Positions 25,721-34,094 are shown, numbered from the stretch's first letter. The stretch is 64,000 nt of DNA from Clostridia bacterium (GCA_029239755.1 JARBUI010000011.1:1-64000); one strand, 5' to 3'. A program made the numbers and translations. The notes: a model not told the origin generated them from the letters alone.

Positions 25721-25837
25721 GTATTTCATCTCCTTAAAATATGATAATGGTAATAAATATAGATAACAATTATCTACGTATCTTTTATTGTATTATTATA
25801 ACATTACTAGTATAGGGACGCAATTAGGTTGTTATAC

Positions 25838-25866
25838 TTGAAATAATGCTTTCAACATACTATAAT
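25838..25866 (+). promoter_or_regulatory. Promoter of the ABC-F leader
   Basis: TTGAAA and a perfect TATAAT are 17 bases apart. Transcription would start near 25873, about 295 bases before the ABC-F start codon. Confidence 0.85.
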
Positions 25867-25894
25867 AGAATCAAATATTAAAAGGAGTGAGAAA

Positions 25895-25906
25895 GTGAAG
25901 AATTAA
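25895..25906 (+). CDS. Three-codon upstream ORF (Met-Lys-Asn)
   Basis: GTG AAG AAT TAA follows AAAGGAG with 7 bases of spacing, an excellent ribosome site, and lies about 22 bases after the predicted transcription start. Start and second codon form the base of the leader hairpin. It probably serves as a ribosome sensor, not as a source of peptide. Confidence 0.75.
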   Translation: MKN

Positions 25907-26104
25907 TTTGCTAAATGATAGTAGCTGTAACACAATAAAGTTTTTTTAGGCATGTGAGTCATATGTCTGTTTGTGTTGCAATTAGCAAAGGAAGCTCTTC
26001 ACTTACATCCGCTTACGAAAACAAGTATAATTCAATCATATGCAGGTATAACCTATCGTGCATTGTTGTATTATGCTCTCTCATACATGAGTCAAAGCTA
26101 GCAG

Positions 26105-26146
26105 ATAAGCCATAAGGAAGAGAACTTCCTTGTGGCTTATTTTTTT
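26105..26146 (+). terminator. Attenuator terminator of the ABC-F leader
   Basis: A 16-bp stem (26105-26120 with 26125-26140, one G-U pair), an AGAA loop and a run of T end only 22 bases before the ABC-F start codon. Since the promoter lies upstream, default read-out is premature termination. Confidence 0.92.
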
Positions 26147-26167
26147 GTTTATGAAGGGAGAAAATGA

Positions 26168-27736
26168 ATGTCGATTATTAACGTGAACAATCTTACATTT
26201 AGTTATGATACACATCATGAAAATATATTTGAGAATACTTCTTTTACAATTGATACAGATTGGAAATTAGGTTTTATAGGACGTAACGGAAGAGGAAAAA
26301 CGACCTTTCTTAATTTATTAAGGGGAAAGTATGAGTATAAAGGCGATATTGTAAGTTCGGTAAGCTTTGATTATTTTCCTTTTGCAGTAGATGAACAGGG
26401 AAAGACAATGGAAGTTATCCGTAATGTCATTGCTCCTTATAGCCTGTGGGAGGAAGAAATGCAGACATGTATTGAGGAGAATACTGAAGAAAGTCTTGAA
26501 AGGTATGGAAGTTTATTAGAAGTCTATATGCAGCATGATGGCTACAGTATTGAAGAGCTTATTCAAAAAGAAATAGGCAAGTTGAATGTAGAACAAAATG
26601 TACTGGATAGGTCTTTTCATACACTGAGTAATGGGGAAAAGACAAAACTGCTCCTTGCCGCACTCTTTTTAAAGAAAAACAACTTTTTGCTTATTGATGA
26701 ACCAACCAATCATTTGGATAGCGAAGGCAGAAAGTGTGTTGCGGACTATTTAAAGACTAAGAAGGGATTTATCTTAGTATCCCATGACAGGTTATTTTTA
26801 GATCGCGTCATAGATCATGTCCTTAGTATTAATAAACATTCTATTACAACACAGCACGGCAATTATTCAAGCTTTAAAGAAAATAAAGACAGAGAAGACC
26901 AATATGAACAAGCAGAAAATGAAAGACTAAAGAAAGAAATAGGCAGGCTTGAATCAGCTGGACATAGAAATGAGAATTGGAGCAGGCAAATAGAAAAGTC
27001 AAAAATAGGTGCTGCTGATAAAGGTTATGTAGGTCATAAATCAGCTAAGATGATGAAGCGTGCTAAAGTTATCGAGCATAGGCAGCAAAAAATGATAGAA
27101 GAGAAAAAAGAACTCCTTAAGAATATTGAAGAGGCAGATACGTTAAAAATCCATTGTATAGACTATGCTAAGAGTACACTACTTGAACTTCAGAATGTAA
27201 CAATAAGTTATGAGGGTAAACAGATTGGAAAACCTATTAGCTTTACAGTAAGGCAAGGGGAACGGCTAGCCCTAAATGGAAAAAATGGATGTGGTAAGTC
27301 AAGTATTATTAAACTACTTATAGGAGATAAGATAGACTATGAAGGTCAAGTGATGAAAGGCAGTCAGCTTAAAATATCTTATGTGCCGCAAGATACGAGT
27401 TTTTTGAGAGGAGATATGAAAAGTTTTGTAGTGCAGCATGGTATTGATGAAAGTTTATTTAAAGCTATTCTAAGAAAACTAGATTTTACCCGTAATGCCT
27501 TTGATAAAGATTTAGCCGAGTTAAGCGGCGGGCAAAAGAAAAAGGTTCTTATTGCAAAGAGTTTATCTGAAGAGGCACATTTATATGTATGGGATGAACC
27601 ACTCAATTTTATGGACATTTTATCTAGAAATCAAATTGAAGAATTGCTGCTTAAATATCAGCCGGCTATGATTTTTGTTGAACATGACTTATTATTTAAT
27701 AAGAGAATTGCCACTGATATTCTAAGCTTCGATTAG
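26168..27736 (+). CDS. ABC-F ribosome-protection ATPase, Lsa-like
   Basis: A 522-residue ABC-F protein with two ATPase domains and no transmembrane segment. Domain 1 has Walker A GRNGRGKTT, signature LSNGEKTKLLL and LLIDEPTNHLDSEGR. Domain 2 has NGKNGCGKSS and LSGGQKKKVLI with VWDEPLNFMD. The linker (about residues 225-325) includes the DKGYVGHKSAKMMKR stretch typical of Lsa-type antibiotic-resistance ABC-Fs. By that relationship, lincosamide, streptogramin A or pleuromutilin protection is likely, by drug release from the ribosome. The leader supports drug induction. Confidence 0.88.
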   Translation: MSIINVNNLTFSYDTHHENIFENTSFTIDTDWKLGFIGRNGRGKTTFLNLLRGKYEYKGDIVSSVSFDYFPFAVDEQGKTMEVIRNVIAPYSLWEEEMQTCIEENTEESLERYGSLLEVYMQHDGYSIEELIQKEIGKLNVEQNVLDRSFHTLSNGEKTKLLLAALFLKKNNFLLIDEPTNHLDSEGRKCVADYLKTKKGFILVSHDRLFLDRVIDHVLSINKHSITTQHGNYSSFKENKDREDQYEQAENERLKKEIGRLESAGHRNENWSRQIEKSKIGAADKGYVGHKSAKMMKRAKVIEHRQQKMIEEKKELLKNIEEADTLKIHCIDYAKSTLLELQNVTISYEGKQIGKPISFTVRQGERLALNGKNGCGKSSIIKLLIGDKIDYEGQVMKGSQLKISYVPQDTSFLRGDMKSFVVQHGIDESLFKAILRKLDFTRNAFDKDLAELSGGQKKKVLIAKSLSEEAHLYVWDEPLNFMDILSRNQIEELLLKYQPAMIFVEHDLLFNKRIATDILSFD

Positions 27737-27838
27737 CATGATCCAAGGCATATTAAGATTTTATGATTTAGACTCTTAGCATACTGTGCTATACTTAAAA
27801 ATAAATAGGTCAATTAACATTTTAAAGAGGGCTTAAAA

Positions 27839-29038
27839 ATGAAAACAGAAGTTAAATTAAGAATTAAATCAGCATTTGTAAAGCAGCTAAAAGAGGGATA
27901 TCCGCTTATTGATAAGGAAGCTATTATAAATAGAGAAGCTATTAGTGCAGAGGGAACTATTATTAACCTGTATGATGAGAAGAATCATTTTATAGCCAAA
28001 GGTTATTATGGCATACAGAATAAAGGCTGCGGATGGGTAATAAGCAGAAAAGAAGATGAAATCATAGATAACTTCTTTTTTGGGCAAAAAATGAACTTGG
28101 CTATCCAGCAAAGAAAAAAGTTTTTTAATGATGAAACAACAACTGCCTTCAGAGTCTTTAATGGTGAAGGGGATGGTATCGGGGGACTTACCATTGACTA
28201 TTTTGATGATTACTATTTAATTAATTGGTACAGTGTGGGTATCTATACTTTTAAAGAACAAATTATAACAGAGCTTCAAAAAGTAGCCCATATTAAAGGT
28301 ATTTATCAAAAAAAGCGATTTGATGAAGCGGGTAAGTACATTGATGAAGATGATTTCGTATGGGGCACGGAGCCAGAATTTCCTCTTGTTGTGAAAGAAA
28401 ATGGCGTTAATTTCGCAGTCTATTTGAACGAAGGGGCAATGGTAGGCATATTTTTAGATCAAAGAGAGGTAAGGAAACTGATTCGTGATCAATATGCTTC
28501 AGGGAGAACTGTTTTAAATACATTTTCTTATACAGGGGCTTTTTCTGTTTTTGCAGCACTTGGAGGAGCAGCTCAAACGACGAGTGTAGATCTTGCTAAC
28601 AGAAGTCTTAGTAAAACAGCTGAACAGTTTCATATCAATGGCATTGATGCAAAGTCTCAGAATATAATCGTAGAAGATGTCTTTAAATACTTTAAGTATG
28701 CCGTAAAAAAAGAGCTGAAGTTCGATATGGTCATTCTAGATCCGCCGAGTTTTGCAAGGTCCAAAAAGTTCACGTTCAGTGCTTCTAAAGATTATAAGAA
28801 CCTATTAAAAGAAGCTATCGCTATTACTGAAAAAGAGGGTATTATTGTTGCATCTACGAATTGCAGCAGTTTTAACAAGAGTAAGTTTAAAGAATTTATA
28901 GACACGGCCTTTAAAGAGATGCATAAAAAGTATCAAATTCTGGAAGAATTTGCACTTCCAGAAGACTTTAAAACTTTAAAAGTCTTTAAAGAAGGAGATT
29001 ATCTTAAAGTAGTATTTATTAAGAAATTAGATACCTGA
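27839..29038 (+). CDS. Class I SAM-dependent rRNA methyltransferase, RlmI-like
   Basis: A 399-residue protein with an N-terminal PUA domain (LIDKEAIINREAISAEGTIINLYDE) and a C-terminal Rossmann methyltransferase (NTFSYTGAFSVFAALGGA as SAM site, DMVILDPPSFARSKK as catalytic DPP motif, and the STNCSSF segment with Cys). This is the RlmI/YccW-type 5-methylcytosine methyltransferase of 23S rRNA. The exact target base is inferred. An AAAGAGG site precedes the ATG, and it lies about 100 bases after the ABC-F gene under its own control. Confidence 0.9.
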   Translation: MKTEVKLRIKSAFVKQLKEGYPLIDKEAIINREAISAEGTIINLYDEKNHFIAKGYYGIQNKGCGWVISRKEDEIIDNFFFGQKMNLAIQQRKKFFNDETTTAFRVFNGEGDGIGGLTIDYFDDYYLINWYSVGIYTFKEQIITELQKVAHIKGIYQKKRFDEAGKYIDEDDFVWGTEPEFPLVVKENGVNFAVYLNEGAMVGIFLDQREVRKLIRDQYASGRTVLNTFSYTGAFSVFAALGGAAQTTSVDLANRSLSKTAEQFHINGIDAKSQNIIVEDVFKYFKYAVKKELKFDMVILDPPSFARSKKFTFSASKDYKNLLKEAIAITEKEGIIVASTNCSSFNKSKFKEFIDTAFKEMHKKYQILEEFALPEDFKTLKVFKEGDYLKVVFIKKLDT

Positions 29039-29104
29039 ATAAATTTTTTTCTTTAACTTCATACTAAGTAAGTATAGTATCATTTTAAAGGAGAGAAAAA
29101 ACAT

Positions 29105-29251
29105 ATGGATAACAATAAAAATAGAATGAAAGACAGAGAAAAAAGTAATGCTGAACTTAGAAAGATGGATCCTAAGCACAATGATGATATAGGAATTATC
29201 AATGGTCATAAAATAGGCGTTCATGATGGTAAGCACGAAAAAAACAGCTAG
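29105..29251 (+). CDS. Small hydrophilic protein, 48 aa
   Basis: A 48-residue very charged protein (MDNNKNRMKDREKSNAELRK start, then repeated K, H, D, G and N residues, ending GKHEKNS). It has an AAAGGAG ribosome site, a stop, and its own terminator, so it is probably expressed. No membrane segment or motif is visible, and function is unknown. The many His residues (HND, GHK, VHDGKHEK) could hint at metal binding. Confidence 0.65.
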   Translation: MDNNKNRMKDREKSNAELRKMDPKHNDDIGIINGHKIGVHDGKHEKNS

Positions 29252-29257
29252 ACAACT

Positions 29258-29303
29258 AAAAAGCTATCTTATTCTGAGGTTCGCAGGATACAGATAGCTT
29301 TTT
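29258..29303 (+). terminator. Terminator after the 48-aa gene
   Basis: AAAAAGCTATCT pairs with AGATAGCTTTTT, separated by a 22-base loop. It separates the small gene from the DUF434 gene. Confidence 0.75.
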
Positions 29304-29347
29304 AGTATTAGACTAATATAAGAAGTTTATTTTTGAGGATGATTGAT

Positions 29348-30091
29348 ATGGAAGAACAAAGTCTTGCTGGTACACTTAAAGAAACAGCCAGAGGAGTAGA
29401 CTTACAAGATAAACGTTTTTTTTCAGAAAAAGAAGTAAACAGACTGCGCTATGCTCAAGAAGAATTAAGATTTTTAATGGACAGGAACTATCCAGTTTCT
29501 CCTGTTATAAAGCTTATAGGGGATAGGTATCAGCTAAGTGCAAGACAAAGACTTGCGCTGCAAAGATCAACCTGCAAAACTGAAAGCTGCAAACTAAGAA
29601 GAGCAAAGTCCTTACCTCTTAATAGATTAAAAGAAGGACCTATCCATATTGATGGGTTTAACTTAATCATTACACTTGAGGTAGCCTTATCAGGAGGAGT
29701 TATTTTACTAGGGCAAGATGGCACGATAAGAGATTTGGCAGGACTTAGAGGAACGTATAGGATAATAGATAAAACAGATAAGGCATTAGAATTACTAGGG
29801 AATGTATTTAAAGAATTAGAAGCAAAGGATATAACCTTCTACCTAGATGCCCCTGTGTCTAACTCTGGTAAGCTAAAAGTCAAATTATTAGAATGTGGGA
29901 ATCAGTGGCGGCTGCCTTTGCAGGTAAACTTGGTTAATAATCCTGACCCGTTATTAAGTCAAAGAGAAAGAGTTGTTACAACAGATTCAGTTATATTAGA
30001 CCACTGCAAAAGCTACTTTAATTTGGCTGTCTATTGTGTGGAGCACTATATAGAGAATGCAGTTATTGTAAATTTAGGACTAGATGAATAA
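29348..30091 (+). CDS. DUF434 family protein
   Basis: A 247-residue protein of the DUF434 family (RYAQEELRFLMDRNYPVSPVIKLIGDRYQLSARQRLALQRSTC). The C-terminal half (IHIDGFNLIITLEVALSGGVILLG...VNNPDPLL) is the associated domain of unknown function, possibly PIN-like because of its acidic residues. The ATG at 29348 is preceded by GAGG 9 bases upstream. Monocistronic; a terminator shared with folC follows. No function has been assigned to this family that I can state. Confidence 0.8.
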   Translation: MEEQSLAGTLKETARGVDLQDKRFFSEKEVNRLRYAQEELRFLMDRNYPVSPVIKLIGDRYQLSARQRLALQRSTCKTESCKLRRAKSLPLNRLKEGPIHIDGFNLIITLEVALSGGVILLGQDGTIRDLAGLRGTYRIIDKTDKALELLGNVFKELEAKDITFYLDAPVSNSGKLKVKLLECGNQWRLPLQVNLVNNPDPLLSQRERVVTTDSVILDHCKSYFNLAVYCVEHYIENAVIVNLGLDE

Positions 30092-30139
30092 AAACCTCAA
30101 GATGTCTTGTTATCAGTATAGAAGATATCTTAAGGTTTT
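30091..30139. terminator. Bidirectional terminator, DUF434 / folC
   Basis: AAAACCTCAAGAT pairs with ATCTTAAGGTTTT (one mismatch), with A and T runs on both sides. It separates two convergent genes. Confidence 0.75.
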
Positions 30140-30166
30140 AATTATTTTTCAGCAAAGAGTAGAGAC

Positions 30167-31453
30167 TTAAATGGATGTGTTTTTAAGAGCAGCAGGTATT
30201 TGTCCTATAAAATAGAGAGAACCAAAAGCAACAATCATATCCTCATCAGAGATATTCTCTAGTGCTAAATGGACAGCGTGAGAAACAGATGTGCAAACTA
30301 GAGTATCTGGGCAGTAGGGCTTTACTTCCTGTTCAAGTATTTTAGGATCAAGGGCTCTGGGATTTGAAGGAGCTACAAGGAAAATACGAGAGGCTAAAGG
30401 TGCTGTAAGTTTGCTGATTGACTTGTAATCTTTATCTTTAAGCAATCCCATGATAAAAGTTATCTTTTTATCTTTGCAATAAGTGCTCAGGGTGTTCGAG
30501 AGAGCTCTGGCACCTTGAACATTGTGGGCTCCATCGATAAAAATAAGTGGATGATCACTAATTCGTTCAAATCTGCCAGGCCAAACAGCGCTCGCAAAAC
30601 CTTTGTAAATAGCAGAACTGTCGATTGTAATACCTTGACCTTTTAGGGCCTCAATGACTTCAAGTGCAAGTGCTGCATTTTTCATTTGATGTTCGCCAAT
30701 AAGACTTATAGTAACATTCAAGTAGTGTTTGTAGGAAAAAATTTGCTTGTGTAAATTGCAGCTTACTTGTTTAAGCTGGTCGAAATCAACAATGGTAAGA
30801 GGGGAACTAGTTTCTTCGCAGACCTTTTCGAATACTTCGCGAACTGTGTCTTCTGCAGGATACAATACAACTGGAGAGTGGGACTTAATAATACCACTTT
30901 TTTCATATGCAATAGCTTCTAATGTATCGCCTAAAAATTGTGTATGATCTAGTGCTAAAGCTGTAATAGCGCAGCAAAGAGGGTTCGTGAGCACATTGGT
31001 AGAATCTAGCCGTCCTCCCATGCCAGTTTCTAAAATAACTATGCTGCAGTTTTTGTCCTTAAAATAAAGAAAAGCTAAGGCTGTAAGTACCTCAAAACGG
31101 GTCGGATGGCGAAGGCCATCCTTTACCATATTTTCACACTGGATGCTTAAAAGCTTTAGATAAGCATCAAAATCTGAAAGTGAAATAGGCACTCTGTTAA
31201 TACAAATCGTTTCGCGAATATCATTTATTTCAGGGGATGTAAATGTACCTGTCTGATAATTAGCTTCTATAAAAATAGAAGTCAAATAAGCAGCTACTGA
31301 GCCCTTGCCATTAGTTCCAGCTATATGAATACACTTAAGCAGGCTATGAGGGCTACCGATTCGGTTTAATAGTTCTTTGATTGCTTCAAGTCCAGGATGA
31401 CTCCCTAAAGTATCTAAATAAGCTAAGTACTGCTCTGGGGATGTATAAAGCAT
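30167..31453 (-). CDS. folC: Folylpolyglutamate synthase / dihydrofolate synthase
   Basis: A 428-residue Mur-ligase-like enzyme that adds glutamates to folates or dihydropteroate. P-loop IAGTNGKGSVAAYL near residue 45, GMGGRLDSTNVL, GEHQMKNAALALEV and the FIDGAHNVQGARAL segment are all FolC hallmarks. The start was set at the second ATG (9 bases after AAGGAG); the first is only 3 bases away. Preceded by a structured leader with its own promoter and terminator, unusual for folC. Functionally linked to the pab genes at 3.5-6.4 kb. Confidence 0.93.
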   Translation of the reverse strand: MLYTSPEQYLAYLDTLGSHPGLEAIKELLNRIGSPHSLLKCIHIAGTNGKGSVAAYLTSIFIEANYQTGTFTSPEINDIRETICINRVPISLSDFDAYLKLLSIQCENMVKDGLRHPTRFEVLTALAFLYFKDKNCSIVILETGMGGRLDSTNVLTNPLCCAITALALDHTQFLGDTLEAIAYEKSGIIKSHSPVVLYPAEDTVREVFEKVCEETSSPLTIVDFDQLKQVSCNLHKQIFSYKHYLNVTISLIGEHQMKNAALALEVIEALKGQGITIDSSAIYKGFASAVWPGRFERISDHPLIFIDGAHNVQGARALSNTLSTYCKDKKITFIMGLLKDKDYKSISKLTAPLASRIFLVAPSNPRALDPKILEQEVKPYCPDTLVCTSVSHAVHLALENISDEDMIVAFGSLYFIGQIPAALKNTSI

Positions 31454-31479
31454 ATTCATTATCTCCTTATAGTGATTTT

Positions 31480-31513
31480 AAAAAATAAAAAACCCTTTGA
31501 TTTAAAAGGGTTT
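31480..31513 (-). terminator. Attenuator-like terminator in the folC leader
   Basis: On the minus strand an AAACCCTTT arm and an AAAGGGTTT arm enclose a 6-base loop and run into a tract of T interrupted by one A. It ends about 20 bases before folC and downstream of folC's promoter, so it acts within the folC leader. Confidence 0.85.
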
Positions 31514-31514
31514 A

Positions 31515-31611
31515 TAGACATAGTAATAATATACTAGGTTTATGAATGATTAATCATTTTAATATAGTTTAGATTAAGATAGTTTAATCTGATATAAGTG
31601 TTACCCTAGTT
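31515..31611 (-). promoter_or_regulatory. Structured leader RNA before folC (unrecognised class)
   Basis: Right at the predicted transcript 5' end, ACTAGG (plus 31605-31610) pairs with CCTAGT (plus 31533-31538) to close a roughly 78-base domain. It contains an AGATTA/TAATCT hairpin and a palindrome AATGATTAATCATT. The first G run, AGGGT (plus 31603-31607), overlaps P1 and can alternatively pair with ACCCT of the terminator's left arm (plus 31507-31511). That is a riboswitch-like switch between terminator and antiterminator. It does not read as the known THF aptamer. Ligand is unknown. Confidence 0.55.
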
Positions 31612-31613
31612 GC

Positions 31614-31642
31614 ATTATACTAGATATGATTCTAAGATTCAA
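31614..31642 (-). promoter_or_regulatory. Promoter of the folC leader
   Basis: On the minus strand TTGAAT and TATAAT are 17 bases apart, and the start point falls at the base of the P1-like helix of the leader. Confidence 0.75.
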
Positions 31643-31722
31643 CATCTGTAAGTCTTGATGAAATTCCACATGCTACAGAGAGAAGTCAGTTTTCATTTTG
31701 TAAAAAACATCCGGGCAGTTCT

Positions 31723-32172
31723 TTAAATACGATATAACCGCATTGTGCCAAAATAGCGCAATTTGTCAAACTTGGGCTTAGTGGAGGTAAACTTAATATA
31801 AATGGGTATGTTATCTAATTGAGGATATTTTTCAAATAAAGCTCTGTCAGCGTACCTAACTGCTTGCAGGGCTGTGGGCATTTCTTTAATAAAAATAGCA
31901 TTTCTAATGCTTGGCATGCCTATTGTGTCTTTGTTATCAACTAAAACTGTCCCATAAAGCATAGGCTTTTGACTATTGATACGCCATTTAAGAAGGACTT
32001 CGTCGCGGGCAGCGCTAATTTTATCTTCTGCAAAGTTAAGACCGATGGTTACAAATAGATCACCAGTCTCATCAGAATGAGTTACTGTATACTTACGTCC
32101 ATCTATAGGAGAAGTCTTAGTTACATCATCACGGTAATAAGTAAATACTTTTTCAGGATTAATTTTTTTCAT
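31723..32172 (-). CDS. Staygreen (SGR)-domain protein
   Basis: A 149-residue protein matching the bacterial Staygreen family by KKINPEKVFTYYRDDVTKTSPIDGRKYTVTHSDETGDLFVTIGLNF, then RDEVLLKW, and the ending PTALQAVRYADRALFEKYPQLDNIPIYIKF. Plant SGR removes magnesium from chlorophyll; some bacterial homologues have that activity in vitro. No chlorophyll pathway is visible here, so the natural substrate is unknown. Divergent from the Suv3-like helicase gene, with 157 bases between them. Confidence 0.85.
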   Translation of the reverse strand: MKKINPEKVFTYYRDDVTKTSPIDGRKYTVTHSDETGDLFVTIGLNFAEDKISAARDEVLLKWRINSQKPMLYGTVLVDNKDTIGMPSIRNAIFIKEMPTALQAVRYADRALFEKYPQLDNIPIYIKFTSTKPKFDKLRYFGTMRLYRI

Positions 32173-32329
32173 AGAGATACCTTCTAAAAATAAAATCTGA
32201 TTCTATATATACTATATGTTGGAGCATAGTGGAATGACATGGAAATGACGTGAAGAATAAATCTGTTTACGCTGGACAAATAATAGTCTTAGAAAGAAAA
32301 AGATAACGACAAAATATTAGAGGGAGATA

Positions 32330-34090
32330 ATGAAGAAAAATCATAAGCTTGAGAGAGAGTTTAAAACCATCAAACAACAGCTTCAAGCCATTAAAGAAAT
32401 TACTAAAAGTACTAAAACAGCTAACCTTTGGAGTCATGAAGCAGCTATAAGAAAAAAACTTAAAGTACTTCATCAAATGAGAGATAAACATTTTAAAGAA
32501 TTTAACGTTGTCTACAGGGAGTATAAAGAACTTTTAGAGGAGATTTCAATAAGGCTGCTAGATGATTATAATGAAAGAAACAACAGCCATTTCAACTTTA
32601 AAGAGATTATTAAAGATAATGAACAAAGCTATTTAAATTCAGGAATCATTACAGTTTTAATGAGCAGTCATATTCCCTCCCTAGTGGCTGAAGAATTTAA
32701 TAGGTATTTCCCTGCTAATCCCAAGAATGAATATCAGAGAGCCAGGACAATGAAAAGAAAAATTTATCTTCATCTTGGTGAAACGAATACAGGTAAAACA
32801 TACAATGCACTTCAAAGGCTTAAAGTGAGTAAAAACGGCGTTTATCTAGCACCGCTCCGTATACTAGCACTTGAAATTTTTGAAAGACTTAATAAAGAAG
32901 GAGTAAAGTGCAATTTATTAACGGGTGAAGAGGAAATACGCATTGAAAATGCAAGTCATGTAAGCTCAACGGTTGAAAAGCTAAACTTGGAGGAGATCTA
33001 TGACGTTGCGGTTATCGACGAAATCCAGATGATAGGTGATGCGCAAAGGGGCGCTGCCTGGACCCGGGCTATACTAGGATTAAGATGCTGTGAAATTCAC
33101 GTCTGCGGTGCATTGAATGCAAAACATCTGCTTCTAAAAATAATTAAAGACTGTGAAGATGATTATGAAATTAAAGAATATACCCGAAATGTACCCCTTG
33201 AAATAATGAATAGGCCGTTTCACTTAAAAGAAGTAACACGGGGGGATGCACTTGTTGTTTTTTCAAAGAAGAGGGTTTTAGAAGTATCTAAATATTATTT
33301 GGAGCAAGGCATCAAAGTGAGTATTATTTACGGGGATCTTCCTCCGGAAGTAAGAAGAATGCAGTATGACGCTTTTATAACAGGAGAAAATAGTATTCTG
33401 ATTGCTACAGATGCTATAGGAATGGGCGTAAATTTGCCTATTCGGCGCATACTCTTTATGGGTCTTAAAAAGTTTGACGGAGATGAAGTAAGATTTTTAA
33501 CATCTCAGGAGGTTAAACAAATAGGTGGGCGGGCAGGCAGAAAAGGTATTTATGATGTAGGATACGTAGGCGTTTTTGGAAGTAATACGCTGTTTATAAA
33601 AGAAAACTTAGAAGTACTGGATGAATCAATTTATGAAGCAGTATTAGGTCCGAGTGAAGCACTCCTTAAAATCACTCAGCTGCCTTTAAAGGAAAAGCTT
33701 GCTCTTTGGAGCACAAAGGAAGAAACAGTTCACTATTATAAAAAAATGGATGTAAGAGATTACCTGCTTATACTTGATCAGATCAAAAAGTATAAGCTAG
33801 AAGAAGTGACAGAGTGGCAGCTGATGAAACTGCCTTTTGATGTGAATCATGAGGATTTGCTGCATTTGCTTTTACAGTATATTAAAGAAATTTTTATAAG
33901 AAAAAATGATAAACTGTCCAAGCCTCACCTTGTAGAAGAAAATTTAGAAAGTCTAGAAGTTTATTACCAAAAAGTAAATCTCTATTACTCATTTTCAAAG
34001 GCATTTAAGCTTCCCTTTGACGAGGAGTGGGTCTGTGAGGCAAGAAATACAATAAGCAGTAAAATAAATAATCTATTAGTAAGATTATAA
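32330..34090 (+). CDS. Suv3-like DExH RNA helicase
   Basis: A 586-residue helicase of the Suv3/SUPV3L1 type. A coiled-coil N-terminal region of about 130 residues precedes motif I (LHLGETNTGKTYNAL), motif II (VAVIDEIQMIGD), a segment RGAAWTRAILGLRCCEIHVCGA, and motifs V-VI (ATDAIGMGVNLPIRRILF, QIGGRAGRKG). The C-terminal region resembles the Suv3 helical domain. Mitochondrial Suv3 helps RNA decay; bacterial members are poorly studied. AGAGGGAG precedes the ATG. Ends in a 15-bp hairpin. Confidence 0.88.
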   Translation: MKKNHKLEREFKTIKQQLQAIKEITKSTKTANLWSHEAAIRKKLKVLHQMRDKHFKEFNVVYREYKELLEEISIRLLDDYNERNNSHFNFKEIIKDNEQSYLNSGIITVLMSSHIPSLVAEEFNRYFPANPKNEYQRARTMKRKIYLHLGETNTGKTYNALQRLKVSKNGVYLAPLRILALEIFERLNKEGVKCNLLTGEEEIRIENASHVSSTVEKLNLEEIYDVAVIDEIQMIGDAQRGAAWTRAILGLRCCEIHVCGALNAKHLLLKIIKDCEDDYEIKEYTRNVPLEIMNRPFHLKEVTRGDALVVFSKKRVLEVSKYYLEQGIKVSIIYGDLPPEVRRMQYDAFITGENSILIATDAIGMGVNLPIRRILFMGLKKFDGDEVRFLTSQEVKQIGGRAGRKGIYDVGYVGVFGSNTLFIKENLEVLDESIYEAVLGPSEALLKITQLPLKEKLALWSTKEETVHYYKKMDVRDYLLILDQIKKYKLEEVTEWQLMKLPFDVNHEDLLHLLLQYIKEIFIRKNDKLSKPHLVEENLESLEVYYQKVNLYYSFSKAFKLPFDEEWVCEARNTISSKINNLLVRL

Positions 34091-34094
34091 ACAG

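Larger units (their letters stand above)
25873..26147 (+). promoter_or_regulatory. uORF-controlled attenuator leader of the ABC-F gene
   Basis: The leader holds a three-codon uORF (25895-25906). Bases 25895-25935, including the uORF, pair with 25971-26002: GTGAAG with CTTCAC, TTTGCTAA with TTAGCAAA, TGTAACACAA with TTGTGTTGCA. The same 3' arm (AAGGAAG and CTTC, 25988-26000) can instead pair with both arms of the terminator (GAAG 26117-26120, CTTCCTT 26125-26131). A ribosome held on the uORF would free the 3' arm, prevent termination and switch the gene on. Antibiotic-sensing leaders of this design are known for other ABC-F genes. Confidence 0.85.

Noticed and set aside
31460-31722. Known THF or other catalogued riboswitch in the folC leader
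   Set aside because: I could not align the tetrahydrofolate aptamer consensus or any purine, TPP or FMN core with this leader, so it is reported only as an unrecognised structure.
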